Shown here in pieces: positions 46,888-56,084 of a stretch of 64,000 nt of DNA. The notes under the pieces were generated by a model. That model did no database searches, was not told the DNA's origin, and saw only the letters and a list, made by a program, of their open reading frames with translations. The DNA is taken from positions 1 to 64,000 of the forward strand of contig NZ_PEBK01000008.1 of the NCBI RefSeq assembly GCF_002802905.1, written 5' to 3'. Position 1 is the stretch's first letter, and every line of letters begins with the position of its first letter. Made by a program: the position numbers and the translations under genes. The stretch is from Bifidobacterium simiarum (lineage in GTDB: Bacteria; Actinomycetota; Actinomycetes; Actinomycetales; Bifidobacteriaceae).

Positions 46888-48423
46888 ATGGGCGATCCTA
46901 GAGGTTTTCTGAAGGTCCGTTCCCGTCGAGAGCTCGCCGAGCGCCCGGTCGCCGAGCGCATCAAGGATTGGCTCGACGTCCACGCCGAATCCGGTCTGCA
47001 GCCGTGGACCCAGGAGCAGGCGGCCCGTTGCATGGACTGCGGCACGCCGTTCTGCATGACCGGCTGCCCGCTGGGCAACCTGATCCCCGAGTTCAACGAT
47101 CTGGTCCGTCAGGGCCAGTGGGAGGACGCCTACAACCGTCTGTCCTCCACGAACAACTTCCCCGAGGTCACCGGCCGCATCTGCCCCGCGCTGTGCGAGG
47201 CGGCCTGCGTGCTCGGCATCCACCAGCCTCCGACCATGATCAAGCTCGACGAGCAGACCATCATCGATCAGGCGTGGAACCTCGACTACGTCAAGCCGAT
47301 GCCCCCGCAGCGACTCACCGACCAGACCGTGGCCGTCGTCGGCTCCGGTCCGTCCGGCCTCGCCTGCGCCCAGCAGCTCACCCGCGCCGGCCACACCGTG
47401 GTCGTCTACGAGCGTGACGACGCGATCGGCGGCCTCATGCGCTACGGCATCCCGAACTTCAAGCTCGACAAGTCCCTGATCGACCGTCGAGTGGAGCAGA
47501 TGGAGGCCGAGGGCACCCGCTTCGAGACCAACGTGGAGATCGGCAAGGACATCTCCTGGGATGATCTGCGCTCCCGCTACGACGCCGTCGTGGTGGCCAT
47601 CGGCTCCACCGTGCCGCGCGACATGAACCTGCCCGGCCGCGACCTCGACGGCATCCACTTCGCCATGGAGTTCCTGCCCGACGCCACCCGCCGCGTGTGG
47701 GGCAAGAAGCCGGTGCATGACATCACCGCCAAGGGCAAGAACGTCATCGTCATCGGCGGCGGCGACACCGGTTCCGACTGCCTCGGCACCTCGATCCGTC
47801 AGGGCGCCAAGTCCGTCACCGTGCTGCAGATCATGAGCCAGGAGCCCACCGAGCGTCCCGACAACCAGCCGTGGCCGACCTTCGCCCGCCTCTACCAGAA
47901 GACCTCCTCCATGGAGGAAGGCGGCACCTACATCTACGACACCGACTCGGTGGAGTACCTCGGCGACGAGATCACCGACGAGAAGGACGTGCACGTGCTC
48001 AACGACACCACGGCCGAGGGCTTCGTGGCCGACGAGAAGGGCCACATCACCGGTCTGAAGATCGTGAAGGTCGCCCCCGGTGAGAACGGTCCGTTCACCC
48101 GCCAGCCCGGCACCGAGCGCGTGCTGCCCGCCGATCTGGTGCTGATCTCCGTCGGCTTCCTGCACCCCGACACCACCACGCTGGTCGACCAGCTGCCCGT
48201 CGAGCTCGATCGGCGCGGCAACGTGGCCCGCAACGACGACTTCGCCACCAGTCAGGACGGCGTGTTCGCCTGCGGTGACGCCGGACGCGGCCAGTCCCTC
48301 GTGGTCTGGGCCATTTCCGAAGGTCGAAGCTGCGCCGCCGCCGTGGACCGCTACCTCACCGGCAGCACCGAGCTTCCCGCGCCGATCGTCGCCTCCCAGC
48401 GTCCGATGGCGCTGCCTCGCTGA
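46888..48423 (+). CDS. gltD: Glutamate synthase, small subunit
   Basis: The FAD- and Fe-S-containing electron-entry subunit, oxidising NAD(P)H and passing electrons to GltB. The 511-residue protein has the cysteine-rich N-terminus CMDCGTPFCMTGCP (Cys48, 51, 56, 60) and CPALCEAAC. An FAD dinucleotide fold follows (VAVVGSGPSGLACAQQL), then a second NAD(P)H fold (VIVIGGGDTGSDCLGTS) and the GDAGRGQSLVVWAI FAD motif. It begins one base after gltB. With glnE in the same window it belongs to ammonium assimilation. Confidence 0.97.
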   Translation: MGDPRGFLKVRSRRELAERPVAERIKDWLDVHAESGLQPWTQEQAARCMDCGTPFCMTGCPLGNLIPEFNDLVRQGQWEDAYNRLSSTNNFPEVTGRICPALCEAACVLGIHQPPTMIKLDEQTIIDQAWNLDYVKPMPPQRLTDQTVAVVGSGPSGLACAQQLTRAGHTVVVYERDDAIGGLMRYGIPNFKLDKSLIDRRVEQMEAEGTRFETNVEIGKDISWDDLRSRYDAVVVAIGSTVPRDMNLPGRDLDGIHFAMEFLPDATRRVWGKKPVHDITAKGKNVIVIGGGDTGSDCLGTSIRQGAKSVTVLQIMSQEPTERPDNQPWPTFARLYQKTSSMEEGGTYIYDTDSVEYLGDEITDEKDVHVLNDTTAEGFVADEKGHITGLKIVKVAPGENGPFTRQPGTERVLPADLVLISVGFLHPDTTTLVDQLPVELDRRGNVARNDDFATSQDGVFACGDAGRGQSLVVWAISEGRSCAAAVDRYLTGSTELPAPIVASQRPMALPR

Positions 48424-48487
48424 TCCGACGGGACTACGGGTATATACTCACCAAGTAGTCAAGCGAAACGGCGATAAAGGAGCCAGC

Positions 48488-48949
48488 ATGTCCAATCGAG
48501 CTGAACGGCGCGCCAACGCCAAGCGTGCGCGCCGCGGCAATTCCCGCAACACCAGGCCTCAGGTGGCCAAGTCCCGCGAGGGCATGGTCGACGAGTACTC
48601 GCTGCAGGAGAAGTCGATCAGGTTGCGCAACGGCCAGACGGGGGAGTGGAAGCCCTCCGCCGCCACGCTCGTTCCGGACGCCGAAGAGAGCGCTCACGCC
48701 GGGTACATGCGTGAGCCGAAGGCTCTGCGTGCCCCCCACGGGGTGCGCGGCTGGCTCCGTTTCCTGTGTTGGGCGCTGATCGTGCTGTCCGCCATCGCGT
48801 TCCTCGTGGTCATGTGGATTCCGAACATGCCCACCTGGTCGGTGATCGTGGTGGCCGCGGTCTTCGCCGTGGGCGTGCTCAGCCTGTTCTTCGTGGCCGG
48901 CAATCCCAAGGACAATCCCAACGTCGACGCCAACGGCACCGCCGTGTGA
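48488..48949 (+). CDS. Small two-helix membrane protein
   Basis: A 153-residue protein of unknown function. It has a very basic N-terminus (RAERRANAKRARRGNSR), a hydrophilic region, two membrane helices (about residues 92-112, LRFLCWALIVLSAIAFLVVM, and 118-138, WSVIVVAAVFAVGVLSLFFV) and a short polar tail. An AAAGGAG site lies 6 bases before the ATG, and a TATACT box is present in the 64-base gap after gltD. Basic residues suggest a cytosolic N-terminus. It resembles small uncharacterised actinobacterial membrane proteins, but no name is justified. Confidence 0.75.
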   Translation: MSNRAERRANAKRARRGNSRNTRPQVAKSREGMVDEYSLQEKSIRLRNGQTGEWKPSAATLVPDAEESAHAGYMREPKALRAPHGVRGWLRFLCWALIVLSAIAFLVVMWIPNMPTWSVIVVAAVFAVGVLSLFFVAGNPKDNPNVDANGTAV

Positions 48950-49176
48950 TCGGCGGGATCGATCCCGTCCGATACCCAGCCGAGACCGTCGGGGCATCTG
49001 CTCCGGCGGTCTTGTCGTATTCGCGGGCCTTCAGACTTCAGGCCGGTGCCGCGCCCGCCGTATCCGCCGGCACGCCCGGCTTCGTCCCTTATGCCGCCTC
49101 ATACCGGGAAATTACCGGGAAATCGGCGAGCCACTTTTATACTGGAAGTGTTTGCTCACATTCTAAGGAGACGCCT

Positions 49177-50415
49177 ATGAAAGTCGATATCCTCACCCGC
49201 GAATACCCGCCGCACATCTATGGTGGTGCCGGCGTGCACGCCGAGGAGCTCTCCAAGGTGCTGGCGGAGCGCATCGACGTCACCGTCCGTGCCTTTGACG
49301 GTCCGCGCAAGTCCGAGGACGTTCCCGCCATTCCCGGAGAGGATCCGAAGGGCAGCCTGACTCTGGTCGGCTACGATACGCCGACCGAACTGGCCAACGC
49401 CAACGCCGCGCTGAAGACCTTCGGCGTCGACCTGCAGATCGCCAACGACGTGGACGCCGATCTGGTGCATGCGCACACCTGGTACGCCTGCCTCGCCGGC
49501 CGACTCGCCCAGCAGCTGCACGAGATCCCGCTGGTGATCACCGCGCACAGCCTCGAACCGTTCCGCCCGTGGAAGCGCGAGCAGCTCGGCGGCGGCTACA
49601 ACCTCAGCTCCTGGGCCGAGCGCGACGCCTACGAGCACGCCGACGCGATCATCGCCGTCTCCGGCGGCATGAAGAAGGACATCCTCGCCGCCTACCCGAA
49701 CGTCGACCCCGACAAGGTGCATGTGGTGTACAACGGCATCACCATGAGCGAGTTCGCCACGCCCGCCGCCGACGATCCGGGCTGGGGCGTGTTCGACCGC
49801 TACCACATCGACCGCAGCAAGCCCACGCTGCTGTTCGTCGGCCGCATCACCCGCCAGAAGGGTCTGCCGTACCTGCTGCAGGCGCTGCACTTCGTCGACA
49901 AGGACGTGCAGGTGGTGCTGTGCGCCGGCGCCCCGGACACCCCGGAGATCGCTGCCGAGGTGAAGAACGCTTTCGCCGAGCTCGACAAGGAGCGCGGCAA
50001 CATCATCTGGATCGAGGAGATGCTGCCGAAGAACGAGCTGAGCGCGCTGGAGCACGGCTGCGACGCGTTCATCTGCCCGAGCATCTACGAGCCGCTGGGC
50101 ATCGTGAACCTCGAGGCCATGGCATGCGGCCTGCCCGTGGTGGCCAGCGCCACCGGTGGCATCCCGGAGGTCGTGGTCGACGGGGAAACCGGCTATCTGG
50201 TCCCGATCGACCAGCTGCACGACGGCACCGGCACGCCCACCAACCCGGAGAAGTTCGTGCACGACATGGCCGACGCCATCAACAAGGTGATGCGCGATCC
50301 CGAGCTCGCCAAGAAGATGGGCGAGGCCGGATACGCCCGCGCCCGCGACGTGTTCAGCTGGGAGACCATCGCCGACAACACCATCGAGGTGTACAAGCAG
50401 GTGCTCGGCAAGTAG
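49177..50415 (+). CDS. glgA: Glycogen synthase / maltose-1-phosphate synthase (GT4, actinobacterial type)
   Basis: An ADP-glucose-dependent glycosyltransferase of 412 residues with the GT-B fold. The N-terminal domain has REYPPHIYGGAGVHAEELSK and HAHTWYACLAGRL. The C-terminal domain has LFVGRITRQKGLPYLL and the donor-binding CPSIYEPLGIVNLEAMACGL with the conserved E-x7-E pattern. This corynebacterial-type GlgA makes either linear glucan or, as the mycobacterial homolog GlgM does, alpha-maltose-1-phosphate; sequence alone does not decide. TAAGGAG precedes the ATG. A terminator follows. Confidence 0.9.
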   Translation: MKVDILTREYPPHIYGGAGVHAEELSKVLAERIDVTVRAFDGPRKSEDVPAIPGEDPKGSLTLVGYDTPTELANANAALKTFGVDLQIANDVDADLVHAHTWYACLAGRLAQQLHEIPLVITAHSLEPFRPWKREQLGGGYNLSSWAERDAYEHADAIIAVSGGMKKDILAAYPNVDPDKVHVVYNGITMSEFATPAADDPGWGVFDRYHIDRSKPTLLFVGRITRQKGLPYLLQALHFVDKDVQVVLCAGAPDTPEIAAEVKNAFAELDKERGNIIWIEEMLPKNELSALEHGCDAFICPSIYEPLGIVNLEAMACGLPVVASATGGIPEVVVDGETGYLVPIDQLHDGTGTPTNPEKFVHDMADAINKVMRDPELAKKMGEAGYARARDVFSWETIADNTIEVYKQVLGK

Positions 50416-50438
50416 CCCTGCGAGTCCGGCTCGATACC

Positions 50439-50479
50439 GAGGGGGAGTCCCGATCGCCCAGCCGTCGGGATTCCCCCTC
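50439..50479 (+). terminator. Terminator after glgA
   Basis: gaggggga and tcccga (50439-50453) pair with tcggga and tccccctc (50465-50479), with one G-T position in the stem. Confidence 0.75.
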
Positions 50480-50533
50480 CTCGTATTCTCCCCGATATCC
50501 TTCCGGCATCCTTCGCTCCGATCCCACACCCAT

Positions 50534-50578
50534 CCGTCAGCCCCATATCCGTCAGCTCCATATCCATCCGCCCCATAT
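50534..50578. repeat. 15-bp minisatellite upstream of the ABC ATPase gene
   Basis: Three copies of a 15-bp unit (ccgtcagccccatat, ccgtcagctccatat, ccatccgccccatat) stand in tandem, with a partial copy on each side. It lies 28 bases before the ATPase start; copy number may vary between strains. Confidence 0.7.
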
Positions 50579-50605
50579 CCATCGTCGATCAGGAACCCGC
50601 ATACC

Positions 50606-51484
50606 ATGTCCCATACCCCCTCCACCGCTCCCGATATCGCATTGAAGCTCACCGACGTCGAATTCCGCCGTCAGGGCAGGGTGATCGTCACCGGTGTCAA
50701 TCTCACCATCCGGCGGGGCGAACGCTGGGTGCTGTTCGGTCCCAACGGCATCGGCAAGTCCACTCTGATCCAGATGATGGCCACCCGTCTGCACCCCAGC
50801 GACGGCACGGTGGACATCCTCGGCAACCGTTTGGGCAAGGTGGACGTCTTCTCCTATCGAAACCGGATCGGTCTGTCGTCGGCCGAACTCTCCCGCGCCT
50901 TCCCGCCGGACGAGGACCCGCTCGACGCGGTGGTCACCGCGCTCACCGCCACCACCGGCAAATGGCGCGACACCTACGGAGAGGAGGACTACGCCAGGGC
51001 GAGGGGCCTGATGCGTCGGTTCGGCGTGGAGTATCTCGCCGGCAAGCAGATGTGGAAGCTGTCCGAGGGGGAGCGCACCCGCATACTCATCTGCCGCGCG
51101 CTGATGGCCGATCCCGAACTGGCGATCCTCGACGAGCCGACCACCGGACTCGACCTCGGCGGCAGGGAGCTGGTGGTCGGGGCGCTCTCCGAACTCGGCG
51201 CGGAGTCCGACGAAAGGGCCATGGTGCTCGTCACGCACCGTCTGGAGGAGATCCCCGAGGGGTTCGACCACATCGCCATCATGGGCCGGCTGTCCGGCGA
51301 CGAACGTCAGGCCCACGAAACCAGGGTGAAGGGCGGGGACCCGGCACCCGGCACCATCATCTACACCGGGGATCTGGAGCATGGGCTCACCGAGGAGCGG
51401 GTCTCCGCCATCTTCGGTCTGCCGCTGACCGTGGAGCACCGGGACGGCCGGTGGCAGGCGTTCGCCGGATCGGCGCACCGCTGA
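50606..51484 (+). CDS. ABC transporter ATP-binding protein (ModF/YlmA-like)
   Basis: A 292-residue ABC ATPase with a Walker A motif GPNGIGKST (residues about 48-56), signature LSEGERTR and Walker [13 protein letters not shown], followed by a switch histidine in VLVTHRLEEIPEGFDH. The LSEGE signature and EEIP ending resemble the stand-alone ModF/YlmA-type ATPases. No permease gene is adjacent, so it may work with a distant membrane partner or not in transport at all. Its ribosome site is poor (GATCAGGA), and the upstream 15-bp repeats may affect expression. Confidence 0.85.
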   Translation: MSHTPSTAPDIALKLTDVEFRRQGRVIVTGVNLTIRRGERWVLFGPNGIGKSTLIQMMATRLHPSDGTVDILGNRLGKVDVFSYRNRIGLSSAELSRAFPPDEDPLDAVVTALTATTGKWRDTYGEEDYARARGLMRRFGVEYLAGKQMWKLSEGERTRILICRALMADPELAILDEPTTGLDLGGRELVVGALSELGAESDERAMVLVTHRLEEIPEGFDHIAIMGRLSGDERQAHETRVKGGDPAPGTIIYTGDLEHGLTEERVSAIFGLPLTVEHRDGRWQAFAGSAHR

Positions 51485-51661
51485 GCCGGCGGAGTCGGAC
51501 ATCGTATCGGAGCCGGATATCGGGACGGATCGGTGGCGGCCGGCGATGACCGTCACTGTTGCCTCGCATCGTTTATTATGGTGGGGCATGACCGTCGGCA
51601 TGGCCACGGCATCACGTATCGACACGCACGAACACGCTGACTGACGCATGGAGGAGACCAC

Positions 51662-52756
51662 ATGGTGCGACGCGGACCGCTGCAGGCGGGGGAGAAGGTG
51701 CAGCTCACCGACCGCAAGGGCAAGAGGATCACCGAACAGCTGGTGCCGGGAGGCACGGTGCAGACCGAACGCGGCGTGCTGTTCCACGACGACATCATCG
51801 GACTGCCGGAGGGCAGCGTGGTGACCACGGTCACCGCCGAGGGACAGTCCGAATCCGCGGCGGAGGCGTATCGTCGCAACCCGCGCAAGCCCTGGAAGAC
51901 GGCGAGAAGGATCGGCGGATGGCAGTACACCGTCATGCGGCCGCGACTGCAGGACTTCATCCTGTCCATGCCGCGCGGCGCGCAGATCATGTATCCGAAG
52001 GACATCGCCCAGGTGATCGAGGTGTGCGACATCCGCCGCGGCATGCGGGTGCTGGAATCCGGCGGCGGCAGCGGCGCCATGGGCCTGCACCTGCTGGACG
52101 CCGTGGGCGAGGACGGCGAGCTGACCACCATCGAGATGCGTTCCGAGTTCGCCCGCGTCTGCGAGGCCAACGCCACCGTGTACTTCGGTATCCGCCCGGC
52201 ATGGTGGAACCTCATGGTGGGGGACTTCGACTCCGTGGCCCCCGGCCTGCCCGACGACCATTTCGACCGCATCTTCCTCGACATGCTCGACCCGTGGAAC
52301 CGGCTGGATCAGGCATGGCGGGTGATCGCCCCCGGCGGCGTGATCACCTGCTACGTCACCACCACCACCCAGATGAGCCGCGTGGCCGAGGCCATGCGCG
52401 AATCCGGCCATTGGACCGAGCCGGAGATCACCGAGACCCTGGAGCGCGGCTGGAAGGCGCAGGGGCTGGCGGTGCGGCCGAACCACGAGATGATCGGCCA
52501 CACCGGATTCCTGATCACCGCACGGGCCATGGCCTCCGGCGTCGACGCCCTGCACAAGCGCGAACGGCCCACCAAGGATGTCTATTCCGACATCGACGAT
52601 CTGACCGCCGAGCAGCAGCGGGAGCGGCTGGCCGAACTGGAGCTGCGTGACATCTCCGACCGCAAGCTGCGCAAGGTACTGCACGATCTTGACCAGCAGG
52701 TGGCAAATATTGCCATTGTGAGCGGTGCGCAGGATGACCGAGGCAGTATAGAATGA
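51662..52756 (+). CDS. trmI: tRNA (adenine-N1)-methyltransferase, position 58
   Basis: A SAM-dependent enzyme that makes m1A58 in the tRNA T-loop. The 364-residue protein has a small N-terminal beta domain, then a Rossmann methyltransferase with VLESGGGSGAMGLHLLDAVG (motif I), TIEMRSEF (motif II) and FDRIFLDMLDPW (catalytic Asp region), and RVIAPGGVITCYV. The chain is about 60-80 residues longer than usual at the C-terminus, with a charged helical tail. AGGAG precedes the ATG by 6 bases. Confidence 0.9.
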   Translation: MVRRGPLQAGEKVQLTDRKGKRITEQLVPGGTVQTERGVLFHDDIIGLPEGSVVTTVTAEGQSESAAEAYRRNPRKPWKTARRIGGWQYTVMRPRLQDFILSMPRGAQIMYPKDIAQVIEVCDIRRGMRVLESGGGSGAMGLHLLDAVGEDGELTTIEMRSEFARVCEANATVYFGIRPAWWNLMVGDFDSVAPGLPDDHFDRIFLDMLDPWNRLDQAWRVIAPGGVITCYVTTTTQMSRVAEAMRESGHWTEPEITETLERGWKAQGLAVRPNHEMIGHTGFLITARAMASGVDALHKRERPTKDVYSDIDDLTAEQQRERLAELELRDISDRKLRKVLHDLDQQVANIAIVSGAQDDRGSIE

Positions 52757-52800
52757 CTGTACGGTAGCCGGCGAAGCAGCCGCCGGAGAAAGGGCCAGAC

Positions 52801-53358
52801 ATGGTGGTCAACCTGAACAAGGTCGCCAAGAAGGCGGGCAAATACAAGTACCAGCTGATGATCATGCGTCATGCGAACGCCAAAAGCGCCGGAGCCGAGG
52901 GAGACATCAGCCGCGAGATCTCCGACAAGGGACTTAAGCAGGCGACGAAGGTGGGCAAGGCGCTGGCCGTCGCCTCGCTGATCCCCGATCAGATCATCTG
53001 CTCCGGGGCCACCCGCGCGAGGCAGACCACGGAACGTCTGCTCAAGTACTTCGGCGACCGGCCCAAAGTCGAGATGCGGCAGAGCCTGTACGCCGGCGGC
53101 ATGCAGGCGATCCTCGACGAGATGACGCATGTGCGGCCGAAAACCAGGCGGCTCATGATCGTCGGCCACGAGCCCACGGTGTCGGTGACCAGCCAGTGGC
53201 TGGCCGATCCGAGCTCCGATCCGGCGCTGCTGAACATCCTGAATCTGGGATTGTCCACGGCTTCGGTTGTGATTTTCGGTAGCGACAAGCCCTTCGACCA
53301 GTGGCAGGTACGAGACGCGATGCTGCTCGCCGTACTGACGCCCAAGGATTGCGAGTAG
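52801..53358 (+). CDS. SixA-like histidine phosphatase
   Basis: A 185-residue member of the histidine-phosphatase (RHG) superfamily. Its core motif is MIMRHANAKS (phospho-accepting His near residue 24), with a second conserved histidine in LMIVGHEPTVSV and an arginine in ATRARQTTE. SixA in E. coli dephosphorylates phosphohistidine signalling proteins; here the target is unknown. It starts 44 bases after the trmI stop behind AGAAAGGG, and they may be co-transcribed. Confidence 0.85.
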   Translation: MVVNLNKVAKKAGKYKYQLMIMRHANAKSAGAEGDISREISDKGLKQATKVGKALAVASLIPDQIICSGATRARQTTERLLKYFGDRPKVEMRQSLYAGGMQAILDEMTHVRPKTRRLMIVGHEPTVSVTSQWLADPSSDPALLNILNLGLSTASVVIFGSDKPFDQWQVRDAMLLAVLTPKDCE

Positions 53359-53442
53359 CACCGGCGCCGTTCGAGGCCATCCAAGGGCCATCCGGGGTGT
53401 AGCGGAACGGGCCGGGATGTCAAATCGCCGTCCCACCTCTCC

Positions 53443-53457
53443 ATAAACGCCGTTTAT
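53443..53457. promoter_or_regulatory. 15-bp palindrome upstream of metE
   Basis: ataaacg, c, cgtttat is a perfect odd-centred palindrome, 108 bases before metE. It could be an operator for methionine control. Confidence 0.35.
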
Positions 53458-53480
53458 AGCGACATGCAAGCTTGCTGGAT

Positions 53481-53523
53481 AACCGCATATAAGGAAAACT
53501 TTGTTAGCCTTTATGCGGTTTTT
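53481..53523 (+). terminator. Terminator-like hairpin between sixA-like gene and metE
   Basis: aaccgcatataagg (53481-53494) pairs with cctttatgcggtt (53508-53520) with one bulged base, and a T run follows. It may end the upstream transcript, or act as an attenuator in the metE leader. Confidence 0.7.
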
Positions 53524-53530
53524 CTGTTGT

Positions 53531-53552
53531 TTGCATAACCATTGCATAACCA
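53531..53552. repeat. 11-bp direct repeat in front of metE
   Basis: ttgcataacca occurs twice back to back (53531-53541 and 53542-53552), ending 12 bases before the metE start and just upstream of its ribosome site. A regulator or small-RNA target is possible. Confidence 0.55.
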
Positions 53553-53564
53553 TATTGGAGGATT

Positions 53565-55865
53565 ATGTCTGTCACCACTTCCGTCATCGGCTTTCCCCGA
53601 ATCGGACAGAATCGTGAGCTGAAGAAGGCGATCGAAGGGTACTGGAAGGGTGCCAATTCGCTGGAGGACGTCCGCGCCACCGCCAAGGAGCTGCGCGCCA
53701 AGCACTGGAAGCTCCAGCAGGCCGCCGGCATCGATCTGATTCCGAGCAACGATTTCAGCTACTACGATCAGATGCTCGACACCGCCATCCTGCTCGGCGC
53801 CGTCCCGCAGCGCTACAAGGACCTCGGCCTGAACGAGGAGGACACCCTGTTCGCCATCGCCCGCGGATACCAGGGCGAGAAGGGCGACGTGACCGCCCAG
53901 CCGATGAAGAAGTGGTTCACCACCAACTACCACTACCTCGTGCCCGAAATCACCGAGGACACCAAGCTCGCCCTGTCCGGCACCAAGCCGTTCGACGAGT
54001 ACGCCGAGGCCAAGGAGCTGGGCATCGACACCAAGCCGGTGCTGATCGGCCCCTACACCTTCCTCAAGTTCGCCCGCGGCCTCGACGGCGAGGAGCTGAA
54101 CCTCACCGACGAGCTGGTGGCCGACGCCGCCAAGGCCTACGCCGACGTGCTGGCGAAGTTCAACGAGCTGGGCGCCAAGTGGGTGCAGCTCGACGAGCCC
54201 TACCTCGTGTTCGACAAGGAGGAGGGCGATCTCGAGCTCTTCACCACGCTGTACAAGACCATCCTCGCCGCCAAGGGCGACGTCAAGGTGCTGCTGCAGA
54301 CCTACTTCGGCCACATCGCCGACAGCTACGCCACCGCCCTCGACCTCGGCTTCGACGGCATCGGCCTCGACCTTCTCGAAGGCAAGGACGAGAACCTCGC
54401 CGCCGTGGAGCAGTACGGCGCCCCCGAGAACGTGACCCTCTTCGCCGGCGTGGTCAACGGCCGCAACATCTGGCGCAACAACTACGCCGTGAGCCTCGGC
54501 CTGATCGACGCGCTGAAGACCAAGGCCGCCAACGTGGCCGTCTCCACCTCCGACTCCCTGCTGCACGTGCCGTTCAGCACCGAAGGCGAGGACAAGCTCG
54601 CCCCCGAGGTGCTCAAGCACTTCGCCTTCGCCGTCGAGAAGCTCGGCGAGGTTCGCGAGATCGCCGATCTCGTCGAGGCCGACGACGCCGCCCGCGCCGA
54701 ATCCGAGGCGCTGAAGGCCAATCAGGCCCTGTTCGACGGCACCCGCGTGGCCGCCGATCCGGCCGTCGCCGCCCGCGTGGCCGCGCTGAGCGACGACGAG
54801 TACGTGCGTCAGCCCGCCCGCGCCGAACGTCAGGCCATCCAGAAGGACGAGCTGGGCCTGCCGCTGCTGCCGACCACCACGATCGGCTCCTTCCCGCAGA
54901 CCCGTGAGGTGCGCTCCACCCGTGCGAAGTTCCGCAAGGGCGAGATCAGCCAGGCCGAGTACGACGAGTTCATCGGCAAGCAGATCGAGGACGTGCTGCG
55001 CCATCAGGAGGAGATCGGACTGGACGTGCTGGTGCACGGCGAGTTCGAGCGCAACGACATGGTCGAATACTTCGGCCAGAACCTCAACGGCTTCCTGTTC
55101 ACCAAGAACGCCTGGGTGCAGTCCTACGGCACCCGCTGCGTCAAGCCTCCGGTGGTGTGGGGCGACGTGAGCCGTGCCAACCCGATCACCGTCAAGTGGA
55201 GCTCCTACGCGCAGTCCAAGACCGATCACGTGGTCAAGGGCATGCTCACCGGCCCGGTGACGATCCTCAACTGGTCCTGGCCGCGCGAGGACATCACCCA
55301 CGAGGCGCAGACCACCCAGCTGGCCCTCGCCATCCGTGACGAGGTGCTCGATCTCGAGGCCGCCGGCATCAAGGTGATCCAGATCGACGAGGCCGCGCTG
55401 CGCGAGAAGCTGCCGGTGCGTCGTTCCGACTGGCATGTCAAGTACCTCGACTGGGCCGTGCCCGCCTTCCGTCTGGTGCACTCCGGTGTCAAGCCCGGCA
55501 CCCAGATCCACACGCACATGTGCTACTCGGAGTTCAACGACATCATCCGCGACATCGACGCGATGGACGCCGACGTGATCTCCTTCGAGGCCAGCCGTGG
55601 CGATCTGGTGGTGCTCGATGCCATCCACGACGCCAACTTCGAGACCGAGGCCGGCCCCGGCGTGTACGACATCCACTCCCCGCGTATTCCGTCCGAGGAG
55701 GAGATCGTGGACCGCATCCATGAGATCCTGAAGAAGATGGACGTGAACAAGGTGTGGATCAATCCCGACTGCGGTCTGAAGACCCGTGGCAACGCCGAGA
55801 CCTGGCCGAGCCTGGAGCATCTCGTGGCCGCCGCCAAGCAGGTTCGCGCCGAGCTCGCCAAGTGA
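53565..55865 (+). CDS. metE: Cobalamin-independent methionine synthase
   Basis: Transfers methyl from 5-methyl-tetrahydrofolate (polyglutamate) to homocysteine. The 766-residue protein has the usual two barrels. The N-terminal half starts [18 protein letters not shown]. The C-terminal half opens [18 protein letters not shown] and carries the zinc site THMCYSEF and [18 protein letters not shown] site precedes the ATG. metF follows about 220 bases later, past a terminator, so the two genes form the methyl branch of methionine synthesis. Confidence 0.97.
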   Translation: MSVTTSVIGFPRIGQNRELKKAIEGYWKGANSLEDVRATAKELRAKHWKLQQAAGIDLIPSNDFSYYDQMLDTAILLGAVPQRYKDLGLNEEDTLFAIARGYQGEKGDVTAQPMKKWFTTNYHYLVPEITEDTKLALSGTKPFDEYAEAKELGIDTKPVLIGPYTFLKFARGLDGEELNLTDELVADAAKAYADVLAKFNELGAKWVQLDEPYLVFDKEEGDLELFTTLYKTILAAKGDVKVLLQTYFGHIADSYATALDLGFDGIGLDLLEGKDENLAAVEQYGAPENVTLFAGVVNGRNIWRNNYAVSLGLIDALKTKAANVAVSTSDSLLHVPFSTEGEDKLAPEVLKHFAFAVEKLGEVREIADLVEADDAARAESEALKANQALFDGTRVAADPAVAARVAALSDDEYVRQPARAERQAIQKDELGLPLLPTTTIGSFPQTREVRSTRAKFRKGEISQAEYDEFIGKQIEDVLRHQEEIGLDVLVHGEFERNDMVEYFGQNLNGFLFTKNAWVQSYGTRCVKPPVVWGDVSRANPITVKWSSYAQSKTDHVVKGMLTGPVTILNWSWPREDITHEAQTTQLALAIRDEVLDLEAAGIKVIQIDEAALREKLPVRRSDWHVKYLDWAVPAFRLVHSGVKPGTQIHTHMCYSEFNDIIRDIDAMDADVISFEASRGDLVVLDAIHDANFETEAGPGVYDIHSPRIPSEEEIVDRIHEILKKMDVNKVWINPDCGLKTRGNAETWPSLEHLVAAAKQVRAELAK

Positions 55866-55939
55866 CGCTTGCCAAGTGAGACTCGCCAGTGACGGCATAC
55901 GTCGATAGCGACGATCGCATGACCGAATGATCGCTCGTT

Positions 55940-55986
55940 GAGGGGTGAAGACCAACGGTGGCAACGCCGCCGGGTCCTCACCCCTC
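55940..55986 (+). terminator. Terminator after metE
   Basis: gaggggtga (55940-55948) pairs with tcacccctc (55978-55986), with gacc/ggtc pairing inside; a short T run comes a few bases later. Confidence 0.7.
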
Positions 55987-56084
55987 GGCGTTTTCGGCTC
56001 GTTTGGCCATGATCCATGCCGTGCGGTCATGGTCCGTTCGATCGCACGGCATCACCCAGCCACGGACATACAAGGAGCATTCCA

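Noticed and set aside
42378-47096. A 1572-codon open frame antisense to gltB-gltD
   Set aside because: It is composed of GC-skewed shadow codons and has no recognisable motif, while both sense genes have every family landmark.
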